Below, piece after piece: positions 1-7,058 of a stretch of DNA of 24,366 nt. The stretch covers positions 1 to 24,366 of the forward strand of contig CAYLUN010000082.1 in NCBI GenBank assembly GCA_964386865.1. The letters run 5' to 3'. The position numbers and the translations under genes were made by a program. How positions within the stretch are numbered: position 1 is the stretch's first letter; each line of letters starts with the position of its first letter. The notes beneath the pieces were generated by a model that saw only the letters and a program-made list of their open reading frames with translations, was not told the DNA's origin and ran no database searches. The DNA comes from CAYLUN01 sp964386865 (GTDB lineage: Bacteria > Verrucomicrobiota > Kiritimatiellia > RFP12 > UBA1067).

Positions 1-285
1 TTCAAGGGCGGCAAGGTGCAGGCGGCGGGCGGCTTCGCGGACCACGTGACCTTCGCCAAGCCCGAGCTGTGTGCCACCTGCAAGGAGCGCACCTGCATCG
101 AGATCTGCTCCGCGCAGGCCCTGATGCCCGGCGAGGAGGGCGCGACGCCCGAGTTCGACCGCGAGAAGTGCATCCACTGCGGCGCCTGCATCTGGAGCTG
201 CTCCAAGGCCCTGCCCGGCGACCCCGAGCGCGCCAACATCGAGTTCGCCTCCGGCTCCGGCGGGCTGCACTCGAATGAGAACTGA
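1..285 (+). CDS. C-terminal end of a dicluster [4Fe-4S] protein, ETF-quinone oxidoreductase-like (5' partial)
   Basis: The frame is open from the first base of the window and ends at TGA 283-285, so only about 94 C-terminal residues are visible. They carry two cysteine clusters: CATCKERTCIEIC (C-x2-C-x4-C-x3-C) and CIHCGACIWSC (C-x2-C-x2-C-x3-C). This is the spacing of a pair of [4Fe-4S] clusters. The tail GSGGLHSNEN resembles what I recall at the C-terminus of FAD-dependent electron-transfer-flavoprotein dehydrogenases that carry a ferredoxin-like domain. These pass electrons from ETF through Fe-S to the quinone pool at the membrane. The FAD part lies upstream of the window, so the exact family is inference; a stand-alone ferredoxin or a FixX-type protein is possible. 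The gene ends in GC-rich sequence and is followed by a sharp change to A/T-rich DNA. Confidence 0.6.
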   Translation, partial: FKGGKVQAAGGFADHVTFAKPELCATCKERTCIEICSAQALMPGEEGATPEFDREKCIHCGACIWSCSKALPGDPERANIEFASGSGGLHSNEN

Positions 286-373
286 TGGAGAGGCTGTTAG
301 GGGTTAAGGTTGTTAGGCTGCGTACCTATATGTAGAAACATGCAACAGGCCTCGACACAGACCGAGAATGGAC

Positions 374-403
374 TTGAATATGTTTTAGTTCAAATGCTAA
401 CAT
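374..403 (+). promoter_or_regulatory. Possible sigma70-like promoter upstream of the small secreted protein gene
   Basis: TTGAAT (374-379) and TAACAT (398-403) are separated by 18 nt in A/T-rich DNA, about 65 nt before the proposed start at 469. Each box matches the consensus at four of six positions. A short inverted repeat, TTGAA at 374-378 and TTCAA at 389-393, overlaps the -35 box. The A/T richness makes chance matches easy. Confidence 0.25.
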
Positions 404-468
404 AATTTTGATTTTTCTGAGACAGCTAGTTTCATAACAGGGGTCGATGTCTTGAATTTGGAAATGGA

Positions 469-1074
469 TTGACTGTGAGTTTGTCCGGGAACAGATATTG
501 GACGGGTCTATTTCTAGCTCTGTGGGTCAGTGCTCAACCTGCGGTAGCCAGCGACCTTGAATTCCAGCCCTCCGTTCTGAAATCGATTGATTGCCGGGTG
601 CAGGTTCCTGTCGGGTGGTCCATCTATGATCGGTCGAGCCGGGATTGCGGCGCCTGGGTCATCACGCCGGATGATCTAAATAAGGCCGATTATAAGACCG
701 GCGTCAAAATCGACGCCCTTTTGCAAGTTGAGAGCCGAACCGGGGTCAAAGCCTCGAAATGGGTCGCAGCCAGGATCTGTGACAAATCAACGTCGTTGCC
801 GGTTATAAGTTCTGAAACGGGGCCCACAAACGACTATTTCCAAGTCAAGCGTCTGGTGACGGAAGAGGTTTATAGTCCGGGAAGAACGGAATACACAACG
901 TGTCGGATAACCTATTCGTGGTTCTGGAATGACAAGCAAGATGTTGTCATCTGCATGGAGGCGCGCGCGCCGGAGAAAGCGTGGAAATCGACGTCGGGCA
1001 CACTTGAGAAGATTGGCAAGCTGGGTTTCGATGTGATGGCTTGGAAAAAGAAACTCGCGACAGCCGAGGAGTAA
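469..1074 (+). CDS. Small secreted protein of unknown function, possible Mog1/PsbP-like fold
   Basis: This is a 201-residue protein if the TTG at 469 is used; GTG at 475 is an alternative. The only close ATG (464) runs into a stop after two codons. Residues 1-28 form a signal peptide with a hydrophobic core and a likely AVA/S cleavage site, so the product is exported. The mature part has four or more cysteines, a motif CRVQVPVGWSIYD near residue 43, and a C-terminal helix-like region. I do not recognise the family with certainty. The opening 'polar-C-V-x-VP-x-GW' followed by alternating strands is reminiscent of Mog1/PsbP-like secreted proteins, but this is weak inference. Three bases separate it from the next gene, whose GAGGAG ribosome-binding site lies inside its 3' end, so the two are surely co-transcribed. 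Codon use is less GC-biased than in most of the window. Confidence 0.6.
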   Translation: MTVSLSGNRYWTGLFLALWVSAQPAVASDLEFQPSVLKSIDCRVQVPVGWSIYDRSSRDCGAWVITPDDLNKADYKTGVKIDALLQVESRTGVKASKWVAARICDKSTSLPVISSETGPTNDYFQVKRLVTEEVYSPGRTEYTTCRITYSWFWNDKQDVVICMEARAPEKAWKSTSGTLEKIGKLGFDVMAWKKKLATAEE

Positions 1075-1077
1075 ACC

Positions 1078-3843
1078 ATGAAACGGACATCTCTAATCCC
1101 CGTATGGGCGATGGCCACCCTAATGGTGCTGAGTTTGGCCTCCGCGATTTTCGCGACCGAGGGGGTGCAGGAACTGGAACCGTATAGAGTGTGGCTGCAA
1201 GGGCTGGCCATTCATCGTAGCACCTTGTCGCCGGAGGCCCAGAACCTAGGGTGGGTGATCAAGGGAAACGGCCTTGTGAAGCTTTCCCGGAACGCTTCCA
1301 GCGAAATCGCTTATACCTATTACTCGAACCGGGCCGGCATCGATTTCGTTGTTTACCTCGACTGCTGGAAGGTCAATCGCTATGCCCGTACGAGCAATAC
1401 GCTCGGGTACCGGGTCGGCGTGGATTATGCCGGGCCGATCATGTCAAGCGAGGTCGCCGAGGTCGCGGTGGTCAACACGCCATACGAATACCAGATTACG
1501 GCCACCGGCTCGCCGACAAAGCTGCATGCTGTGAACCTGCCGGAAGGGCTGACCGTCGATTCCAACGGTCTGATCAAAGGTGTTCCTGTGAAGACAGGCA
1601 AGTACCTGATCACTCTCTATGCGGAAAATAACCGTGACTGGACCACCGAAACGCTGCGGCTAGATGTCGTTAGCGGTGACAACGGCGGCGGTCTGCTCAA
1701 CTGCCATTCCCTTGTTTTAGATGAAAATTATGTGGTTACGCGCACCCATGGTGATGGCCCGAATGGTGGTGGCTTGACTTGGATTGTCAAATGTAACGGG
1801 GCGCAGGTGCTCGGGCGCAATGCGCTGAGTGAGACCCGCTACCAATACTACTATAATAGTTCAGGCTACACGTACACCATATACGTGGAGTATCTGGGTC
1901 AACGTGTATCTAATATCATCACTTACACGCCGCCGAATGCTGTCTACAGCGTGCATATAACGAGCGCAAGCACCCACTCCGGTGTTGCGGGTGAGCGGAT
2001 CACGCCTTATGTCATCACTACAGATCAGCCCTGCAGCCAGTTCTCCGCTTCCGGCCTGCCCTCCGGCCTCGAAGTGACGGCATCGGGGACCGTTGTTGGC
2101 GTGCCGACCGAGTACGGGAGTTTCCCTGTTAAGATATCGGTTAGCGGGGCGGGCGGAGTTGCCACTAAGACGGTTACGTTCAACATCCAGCAGGGCGGCG
2201 ATGACTACACGACCCAGTATCGCCTTTCAATCGATGAAGAGCACGTGGTTACCCGCACGGTGGGTGAGCACCCCGGCCTGGTCTGGGTGGTCAAGGTGAA
2301 CGGCAATCAGGAGGTCGTCCGCCGCAGCGCTGCGGGTGAATACACGTTCAGCTACAGCGCGGAGAAGAAGGGCGAACACGTACAGATTCGGCTTGAGGCC
2401 TGGATCAAGGGAAAATATAGGCCTGTCTCTAACACGGTCACATACAAATCGGGCGGGAAGTTCGAAGAAGCTCCCGTCTTCTCGATGGAGGCCTCCTACA
2501 GCTGCTATCAGGGAAGCGCCATCGACCCCGTTCTGGTTCAGGTTTCGGGAAACCCGACCGCCCTAACGGTGAATGATCTCCCCGCGGGACTCTACTACGA
2601 AAGCGCATCGAAATCGATCAAGGGCGCCCCGACGGCCGTGGGCACTAACACGTCTTCCATCACTGCCGTCAACGCCTATGGAACAACTACAATCACTGTG
2701 GCGTTCGAGGTCTTGCCTGACACGCGGAATGCGGTTGAAGATCGCTTCCGCCTCGTTATGCTGCCTGGCTTCAACGTCAAGAGAACGTTCGGAACGGATG
2801 ATTCGCTGCGCTGGGTTGTGTGCCGGAACGGGCAGCGGATCTATGAGTATCCCGATGCCGGAAGAATCATTTTCAATTATGGGCGGCACAGTAAGCCAGG
2901 CGACTTCATTGTGTTTCTTGAAGCCTTTGTGGATGGCGAAATCACAAGAGTCTCCAACGTTGTGGGTTACCGCACGTTCGGCGACGAGCAGGCCCCTGTG
3001 CTGATTAGTGACAGGACATATACGTTGAAGACGGGAACTTCAGTCAGCATCCAGATGCAGGCCACCGGTAATCCTGTTTCCTACGTGGCTGATCAGCTCC
3101 CGGCTGGTCTAACCTTGACTAGCTCGACCGGGCTGATCTCCGGCACGCCGTCGCAAATCGGCCTCAGCGAGACGTTGATCTCCATGACAGGGGCGGACGG
3201 CGTATCCCAGGTGCCTGTGACTTTTGCGGTGGTGGCGCCGACGAGCACCGATGCATACCTCAAGCGGTATGTCTTGGAGCTTGACGATCTGAACCGCATA
3301 ACCCGCTCTCCGGGAACGGACGTTGGGCTTGCATGGGTCATATCGAAAGACGATCAGATCGTCCTGAAGCGCTACGCGAAGAATGAGCTGACGTACACCT
3401 ACGAGAAGAATTACATCCCGGGTGTCTATACCTGCTACCTACAGGCCTACGTCGACGGAGCCTATCGGCGGGTTTCCGACATCGCAGCCTATGCCGTGGA
3501 AACCCATTCCGATTTCAGCGGCAACGGATTCCCGAATCTGGTTGAGCATGCCATGGGCACTCGGGCTGGCACTGAGCCGCATGATGTGACCCCGAACTTG
3601 GTGAACGTGCTCAAGGAGGGGGGCTACACCTATCTCACATACCGTTACTCTGTGAACACCGAGGCCCCGGATGTTTGCCTGTATGTCGAATGTGCCAAAA
3701 CGCTCGGCAATTGGATCCGGGCCGCCCCGATCAGCGTGTCGGTCGTTTCTGCCGAGGAAAAACATGAAGTTCGCGATGCGGTGTTCCGCATTGATGATAA
3801 CCGCGGCTTCCTGCGCCTCGTTGCCGAACTCGTAGGGGAGTAG
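1078..3843 (+). CDS. Secreted modular protein: five unknown modules alternating with four He_PIG Ig-like domains
   Basis: The product has 921 residues, with a signal peptide at 1-26 (ASAIFA/TEG). Two domain types alternate. Module A (roughly residues 36-113, 210-285, 381-457, 557-632 and 730-806) opens with 'YRLxxD', has a core such as GLVWVVKVNG, and closes with 'RVSNxVxYx'. Between the copies lie four He_PIG-like Ig domains (about 117-198, 288-370, 464-546 and 638-719), recognised by lines such as LPAGLTLTSSTGLISGTP. Residues 808-921 form a C-terminal region opening with SDFSGNGFPNLVEHAMGT, a 'D/G-NG-hPNLVEhAhG' signature often seen near the ends of exported proteins in Verrucomicrobia-like bacteria. 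No catalytic domain is visible, so an extracellular binding or structural role is likely. Start ATG 1078 has GAGGAG at 1066-1071. It forms a two-gene unit with the preceding secreted protein. Confidence 0.8.
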   Translation: MKRTSLIPVWAMATLMVLSLASAIFATEGVQELEPYRVWLQGLAIHRSTLSPEAQNLGWVIKGNGLVKLSRNASSEIAYTYYSNRAGIDFVVYLDCWKVNRYARTSNTLGYRVGVDYAGPIMSSEVAEVAVVNTPYEYQITATGSPTKLHAVNLPEGLTVDSNGLIKGVPVKTGKYLITLYAENNRDWTTETLRLDVVSGDNGGGLLNCHSLVLDENYVVTRTHGDGPNGGGLTWIVKCNGAQVLGRNALSETRYQYYYNSSGYTYTIYVEYLGQRVSNIITYTPPNAVYSVHITSASTHSGVAGERITPYVITTDQPCSQFSASGLPSGLEVTASGTVVGVPTEYGSFPVKISVSGAGGVATKTVTFNIQQGGDDYTTQYRLSIDEEHVVTRTVGEHPGLVWVVKVNGNQEVVRRSAAGEYTFSYSAEKKGEHVQIRLEAWIKGKYRPVSNTVTYKSGGKFEEAPVFSMEASYSCYQGSAIDPVLVQVSGNPTALTVNDLPAGLYYESASKSIKGAPTAVGTNTSSITAVNAYGTTTITVAFEVLPDTRNAVEDRFRLVMLPGFNVKRTFGTDDSLRWVVCRNGQRIYEYPDAGRIIFNYGRHSKPGDFIVFLEAFVDGEITRVSNVVGYRTFGDEQAPVLISDRTYTLKTGTSVSIQMQATGNPVSYVADQLPAGLTLTSSTGLISGTPSQIGLSETLISMTGADGVSQVPVTFAVVAPTSTDAYLKRYVLELDDLNRITRSPGTDVGLAWVISKDDQIVLKRYAKNELTYTYEKNYIPGVYTCYLQAYVDGAYRRVSDIAAYAVETHSDFSGNGFPNLVEHAMGTRAGTEPHDVTPNLVNVLKEGGYTYLTYRYSVNTEAPDVCLYVECAKTLGNWIRAAPISVSVVSAEEKHEVRDAVFRIDDNRGFLRLVAELVGE

Positions 3844-3872
3844 TACCGTCCCCTCCGGCGGAAAGGAGCCTA

Positions 3873-3911
3873 GTGCTGGATTCCAAGCAAAACACGGGGT
3901 TGGTGCCATGA
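3873..3911 (+). other. Possible 12-codon leader ORF coupled to the DUF4034-type gene
   Basis: A GTG at 3873 stands four bases after a good ribosome-binding site, AAGGAG (3863-3868). It begins a 12-codon frame (MLDSKQNTGLVP) whose TGA at 3909-3911 overlaps the ATG of the following gene at 3908-3910. The downstream gene itself has no clear ribosome-binding site. Termination of this mini-ORF would deliver ribosomes to its start codon. No family is recognisable in so short a peptide and the arrangement could be chance. Confidence 0.22.
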
Positions 3912-5044
3912 AACACAGCCCCCGTCATCACCACCATCCTTCCCGTCCGGTCTCTTTCGCGGGGGCATCTGCCGCGGGGCGGATTTCCGCTTCGGTCCTC
4001 CTCGGGCTGGCATGCCTTGCGGGCCTGCGTGGCGAGGCGCAGCCGCTGGCGAGTCTCGCGAAGGAAGACGGTCGCTCGGCGAGTCCCCCAATCCGGTTCG
4101 TCAAAGATCCGATCAACGAGGAGGTCCAGACGTTCCGTCACGATGTTCGGCAACTGTATAACGCCAGCAAGTTCGGCGAGCTGGAGAAGATCGCGAAGGA
4201 ACTGCTGTCGGGGAAAGCTAAGTTCGGAAACGGCTCGTGGAAGATCGTTCAGTTCTACGACGCGCTGGAGTGCCGGCCAGATGAGCCGGAGAGCATGTGG
4301 AGGCTGCACGACCGGATTCACCGGGACTGGATCGCGAAGTACCCCGAGTCGGCCACGGCGAGGCTGGCGCACGCGGATTTCTTGCGCAGTTACGCCTGGC
4401 ACGCGCGTGGCAACGGATACGCCAGCAGCGTCAGCGCAGAGAACGGCCAGATTTTTATCGAGCGGCTGGCCTCGGCGCAAGCGATCATCGACGAGGCCCA
4501 GAAGTTGAAAGAGAAGAATCCCTTCTGGGGGGTGATCGCGCTGACTATCGCGATGGGAGGGGGCGCGGAAAAGCGCGAGTTTGACCTCATCGTGAGGGAT
4601 GCGCATGCCGGCGAACCCCTCTTCTGGGGCTACTTCACCAAGCGGGCGCAGTCGCTGCTGCCGCGCTGGCACGGTGCGCCCGGCGAGTGGGAGGACTTCG
4701 CGATGAAGTCGGCTGCGCTTCCCGACGGGCTCGGCGCCGAGCTCTACGCGCGCATCGTGCTGGCGCTGGACGGCTACTACGGCAATATCTTTGAGGAGTC
4801 GGACGCGTCCTGGCCCAAGACGCGCGAGGGGCTCGAGATGATGCTGAAGCGGTATCCCGCGTCGCTGGAGATCGCGAATGAGGCGGCGAGGCTGGCCACG
4901 ATGGCGCGGGACCGCCAGCTGGCCAAGGCGATGTTCGACCGTCTCGGCGGCGTCTGCGTGCTCAGCGCGTGGAATGGGCCGGAGCAATATCTGGGCGCGC
5001 TGAAGTGGCTCCAGAAGTCGGAAAGAGATCAGGCCGGCCAGTGA
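3908..5044 (+). CDS. DUF4034-type exported protein
   Basis: This is a 378-residue protein with a long, His-rich, basic N-terminus (HHHH at 7-10) and a hydrophobic stretch at about 27-41 that can serve as signal peptide or membrane anchor. Residues about 70-370 are helical and read like a TPR-related solenoid. Motifs I associate with DUF4034 proteins are present: HDRIHRDWIAKYPES (134-148), SYAWHARGNGY (161-171) and SLLPRWHGAPGEW (249-261). The function of that family is unknown. The start is ATG 3908, which overlaps the stop of a tiny upstream ORF that does have a ribosome-binding site; the ATG itself is preceded only by a weak GGGG. It lies 64 nt after the He_PIG protein gene and may share its transcript. 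It is more GC-rich than the two genes before it, so it may not share their origin. Confidence 0.65.
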   Translation: MKHSPRHHHHPSRPVSFAGASAAGRISASVLLGLACLAGLRGEAQPLASLAKEDGRSASPPIRFVKDPINEEVQTFRHDVRQLYNASKFGELEKIAKELLSGKAKFGNGSWKIVQFYDALECRPDEPESMWRLHDRIHRDWIAKYPESATARLAHADFLRSYAWHARGNGYASSVSAENGQIFIERLASAQAIIDEAQKLKEKNPFWGVIALTIAMGGGAEKREFDLIVRDAHAGEPLFWGYFTKRAQSLLPRWHGAPGEWEDFAMKSAALPDGLGAELYARIVLALDGYYGNIFEESDASWPKTREGLEMMLKRYPASLEIANEAARLATMARDRQLAKAMFDRLGGVCVLSAWNGPEQYLGALKWLQKSERDQAGQ

Positions 5045-5374
5045 GATGCCCGGGCGGGTTTGCGTAGGGAAGGCTGGTGGCTGCTAGGCCGTTCGGCCGA
5101 CGAGCGCGTTTCGGCGTTCCCGCGGATCTGTCGGAAGAGGGGGGACGGTTCGAGACGCGCAACTTGGGTTGCCCCGTCGGCCGTCCCAGAGGTCCGGCCG
5201 TACTGGAGCGGGTCTCGTCTTCACCTGAAACACGGCGGGCGCCGCCGCAGCAAGGCTCAGTACGACCGGCGCTATGAGCCGGTCGCATCTACGGGAATGA
5301 TTGCCCGGCAACAGAGTGTTAGCCTCTCGTCCCCGCGCTTGACTTGCCGCCTTCTGTTTGTCACCCTTTACACC
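5045..5374. other. 330-nt intergenic region with short inverted repeats, no convincing gene
   Basis: The downstream gene's frame stays open back to about 5060, but that extension would place arginine- and serine-rich low-quality sequence before a clear Tat signal, so I do not accept it. Two small perfect hairpins are visible: GGCCG-TT-CGGCC at 5087-5098, and GACCGGC (5264-5270) with GCCGGTC (5278-5284) around a 7-nt loop. Neither is followed by a T-run, so neither is a standard terminator. No good promoter was found. A TTGACT at 5339-5344 has no well-spaced -10 partner. Confidence 0.5.
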
Positions 5375-6334
5375 ATGAAACGTGCATTGATCAACCGCAG
5401 GATTTTTCTTCAATCCTCGCTGGCCGCAGGCGCGGCGGCGGCCCTGGGGGCGCGTGGCGCGGAACAGGCGGGCGGCACTCGGCCGCTGCGGCTCGGCGCG
5501 CCGGCGTTCGCGAAGACGGACGACCCCGTCGAACTCGCGCGCTGGCACCGCGCCCAGGGCTACCGCGCGGCGTACTGTCCGAAAGTCGACCTCAAGGACG
5601 CGGATCGCATCAAGGCGGTGGAGAAGGCCTTCGGCGAGGCGGACGTGGTGATCGCCGAGGTGGGGCGCTGGTGCAACCTGACCGACCCCGATCCGGAGAA
5701 GCGCAAGAAGAACCTCGCGACCGTCACCGAGGGGCTGGCGCTCGCCGACGCCGTGGGCGCGCGGTGCTGCGTCGACATCGCGGGCTCGTTCAACCCGGAC
5801 GTGTGGTACGGGCCGCACCCGGACAACTTCACGCAGACGTTCTTCGACGCCGCCGTGGAGAACGCGCGGGCGATCCTCGACGCGGTCAAGCCGAAGCGGG
5901 CCAAGTTCTGCTACGAGATGATGGGCTGGACCATGCCCGACACGGCTGAGCGCTACCTCGCGCTGATCAAGGCGGTGGGCCGGCCGGGCTTCGGCGTGCA
6001 CCTCGACCCGTGCAACCTCGTCAACTCGCCCGCGACCTTCTACCGCAACGCGGACGTGCTCAACGCGTGCTTCGACACGCTCGCGCCGTGGATCGCGAGC
6101 TGCCACGCGAAGGACCTGTCGTGGGAGGTGGAGATGAACGTCCACTTCCGCGAGGTGCGGCCCGGCTTGGGCAAGCTCGACTACGGCACCTTCCTGCGGC
6201 GCCTGGCGGCGCTGCCCGAGCCGCCGCCGCTGATGATCGAGCACCTGAAGGGCGAGGAGGAGTACGCGGCGGCGGCGAAATACATCGTCGACACCGGCCG
6301 CTCCCTCGGGCTGACCTTCGAGCGCGGGGCGTGA
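5375..6334 (+). CDS. Tat-exported sugar phosphate isomerase/epimerase-like TIM-barrel protein
   Basis: The 319-residue product starts with a twin-arginine signal (NRRIFLQSSLAAGAAAALGA, residues 7-26), so it is probably folded in the cytoplasm and exported by Tat. The rest fits the xylose-isomerase-like (AP_endonuc_2) TIM barrel. Candidate metal ligands occur at the expected strand ends: E181 in CYEMMGW, D211 in GVHLDPCN, H244 in SCHAKD and E289 in MIEHLKG. That quartet supports an active divalent-metal isomerase or epimerase; the substrate cannot be read from the sequence. ATG 5375 is chosen because the Tat signal begins there, although no ribosome-binding site precedes it (CCTTTACACC). Such Tat-borne barrels are common in PVC bacteria, often near DUF1080 proteins, and one of those lies 6.5 kb downstream here. 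Confidence 0.85.
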   Translation: MKRALINRRIFLQSSLAAGAAAALGARGAEQAGGTRPLRLGAPAFAKTDDPVELARWHRAQGYRAAYCPKVDLKDADRIKAVEKAFGEADVVIAEVGRWCNLTDPDPEKRKKNLATVTEGLALADAVGARCCVDIAGSFNPDVWYGPHPDNFTQTFFDAAVENARAILDAVKPKRAKFCYEMMGWTMPDTAERYLALIKAVGRPGFGVHLDPCNLVNSPATFYRNADVLNACFDTLAPWIASCHAKDLSWEVEMNVHFREVRPGLGKLDYGTFLRRLAALPEPPPLMIEHLKGEEEYAAAAKYIVDTGRSLGLTFERGA

Positions 6335-6370
6335 CGCTTCGGCGGGCTCCTTCCGTTTGCCATTATCGCA

Positions 6371-6399
6371 TTGAATCTTCGCCCGGTTTGATGCATACT
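6371..6399 (+). promoter_or_regulatory. Possible promoter of the six-gene envelope operon
   Basis: TTGAAT (6371-6376) and CATACT (6394-6399) have a 17-nt spacer and lie about 65 nt upstream of the GTG start at 6465. Each box matches the consensus at four of six positions. The local A/T richness between two GC-rich genes supports a promoter somewhere in 6350-6450, but the exact boxes are uncertain. Confidence 0.35.
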
Positions 6400-6464
6400 A
6401 ATACATCGCCGACCACGGTTTAGGTCGCCGCTTAAATATGCACAATTTGAAAGGAGATTCACCC

Positions 6465-7016
6465 GTGAAAACCAGACTGTTTCTCATTGCGCTGTCCGCC
6501 TCTCTTTTCGCCGGGGCAGCCTCAGCCGCCGACGCTCCAGCTCAAGCAAGCTCGCAGTACACGCCGTTCATGCTCAGCGTCGTGACGCCGATACAGGTCC
6601 CGCCGCGCGATTTCGACGTCGGTGGCCTGCGCCTCAGCCTTCTCTACGGCGAGTGCCGCGACTTCGACGGGCTCGACATCGGCACGGTCGGCCGGGCTAC
6701 GGGGCACGGCAACGGACTGCAGGCGGCCCTGCTGGCGAACATCGTGGACGGCGACGGCTTCGGCCTTCAGGTTGCGCCCGTCAACTGCGTGAGGGTCAAC
6801 TATGAGGGCTTGGCAATCGGAGCCGCGAACTACGTGAAGAAAGACGTGTGCGGGCTCCAGATCGGCGCGCTCTTCAACCGGGCGGACTACGTCGAGGGCG
6901 CGCAGATCGGGCTCATCAACGTGACGCGCCAGATGATCGGCATCCAGCTCGGGCTGGTCAACATCATTCAGGACAACGACCTGAAGTTTATCCCCGTCTT
7001 CAACTGCTCGTTCTGA
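6465..7016 (+). CDS. LA_2272-type surface repeat protein, first gene of the envelope operon
   Basis: GTG 6465 is preferred over ATG 6438 because AAGGAG lies at 6451-6456 and the signal peptide (MKTRLFLIALSASLFAGAASA) begins exactly there. The mature protein, about 160 residues, is a chain of short repeats of the form 'GLQIGxxN': GLRLSLLYG (54-62), GLDIGTVGR (69-77), GLQAALLAN (84-92), GLQVAPVNC (100-108), GLAIGAANY (115-123), GLQIGALFN (130-138), GAQIGLINV (145-153) and GIQLGLVNI (159-167). It ends in a strand with a terminal aromatic residue, FIPVFNCSF. This matches the LA_2272-type surface repeat proteins first noted in Leptospira, thought to form beta-solenoid or outer-membrane-associated structures; their function is unknown. 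It opens a run of six same-strand genes, and the next begins 42 nt later. Confidence 0.72.
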   Translation: MKTRLFLIALSASLFAGAASAADAPAQASSQYTPFMLSVVTPIQVPPRDFDVGGLRLSLLYGECRDFDGLDIGTVGRATGHGNGLQAALLANIVDGDGFGLQVAPVNCVRVNYEGLAIGAANYVKKDVCGLQIGALFNRADYVEGAQIGLINVTRQMIGIQLGLVNIIQDNDLKFIPVFNCSF

Positions 7017-7058
7017 GGAGAGGCGAGTGGGTGACGCGTCAATAAGAAGGGACTAACC

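Noticed and set aside
3731..4987. A 418-codon minus-strand frame across the DUF4034-type gene.
   Set aside because: Composition is that of an antisense shadow (Arg/Pro/Leu-rich) and it overlaps two real plus-strand genes.
5264..5284. GACCGGC/GCCGGTC hairpin as a terminator.
   Set aside because: There is no T-run after it on either strand, and it lies more than 200 nt beyond the preceding stop.
5060..5374. In-frame upstream extension of the Tat-exported TIM-barrel gene.
   Set aside because: It would bury a clear twin-arginine signal 105 residues inside the protein, and the added sequence is low-complexity Arg/Ser-rich.
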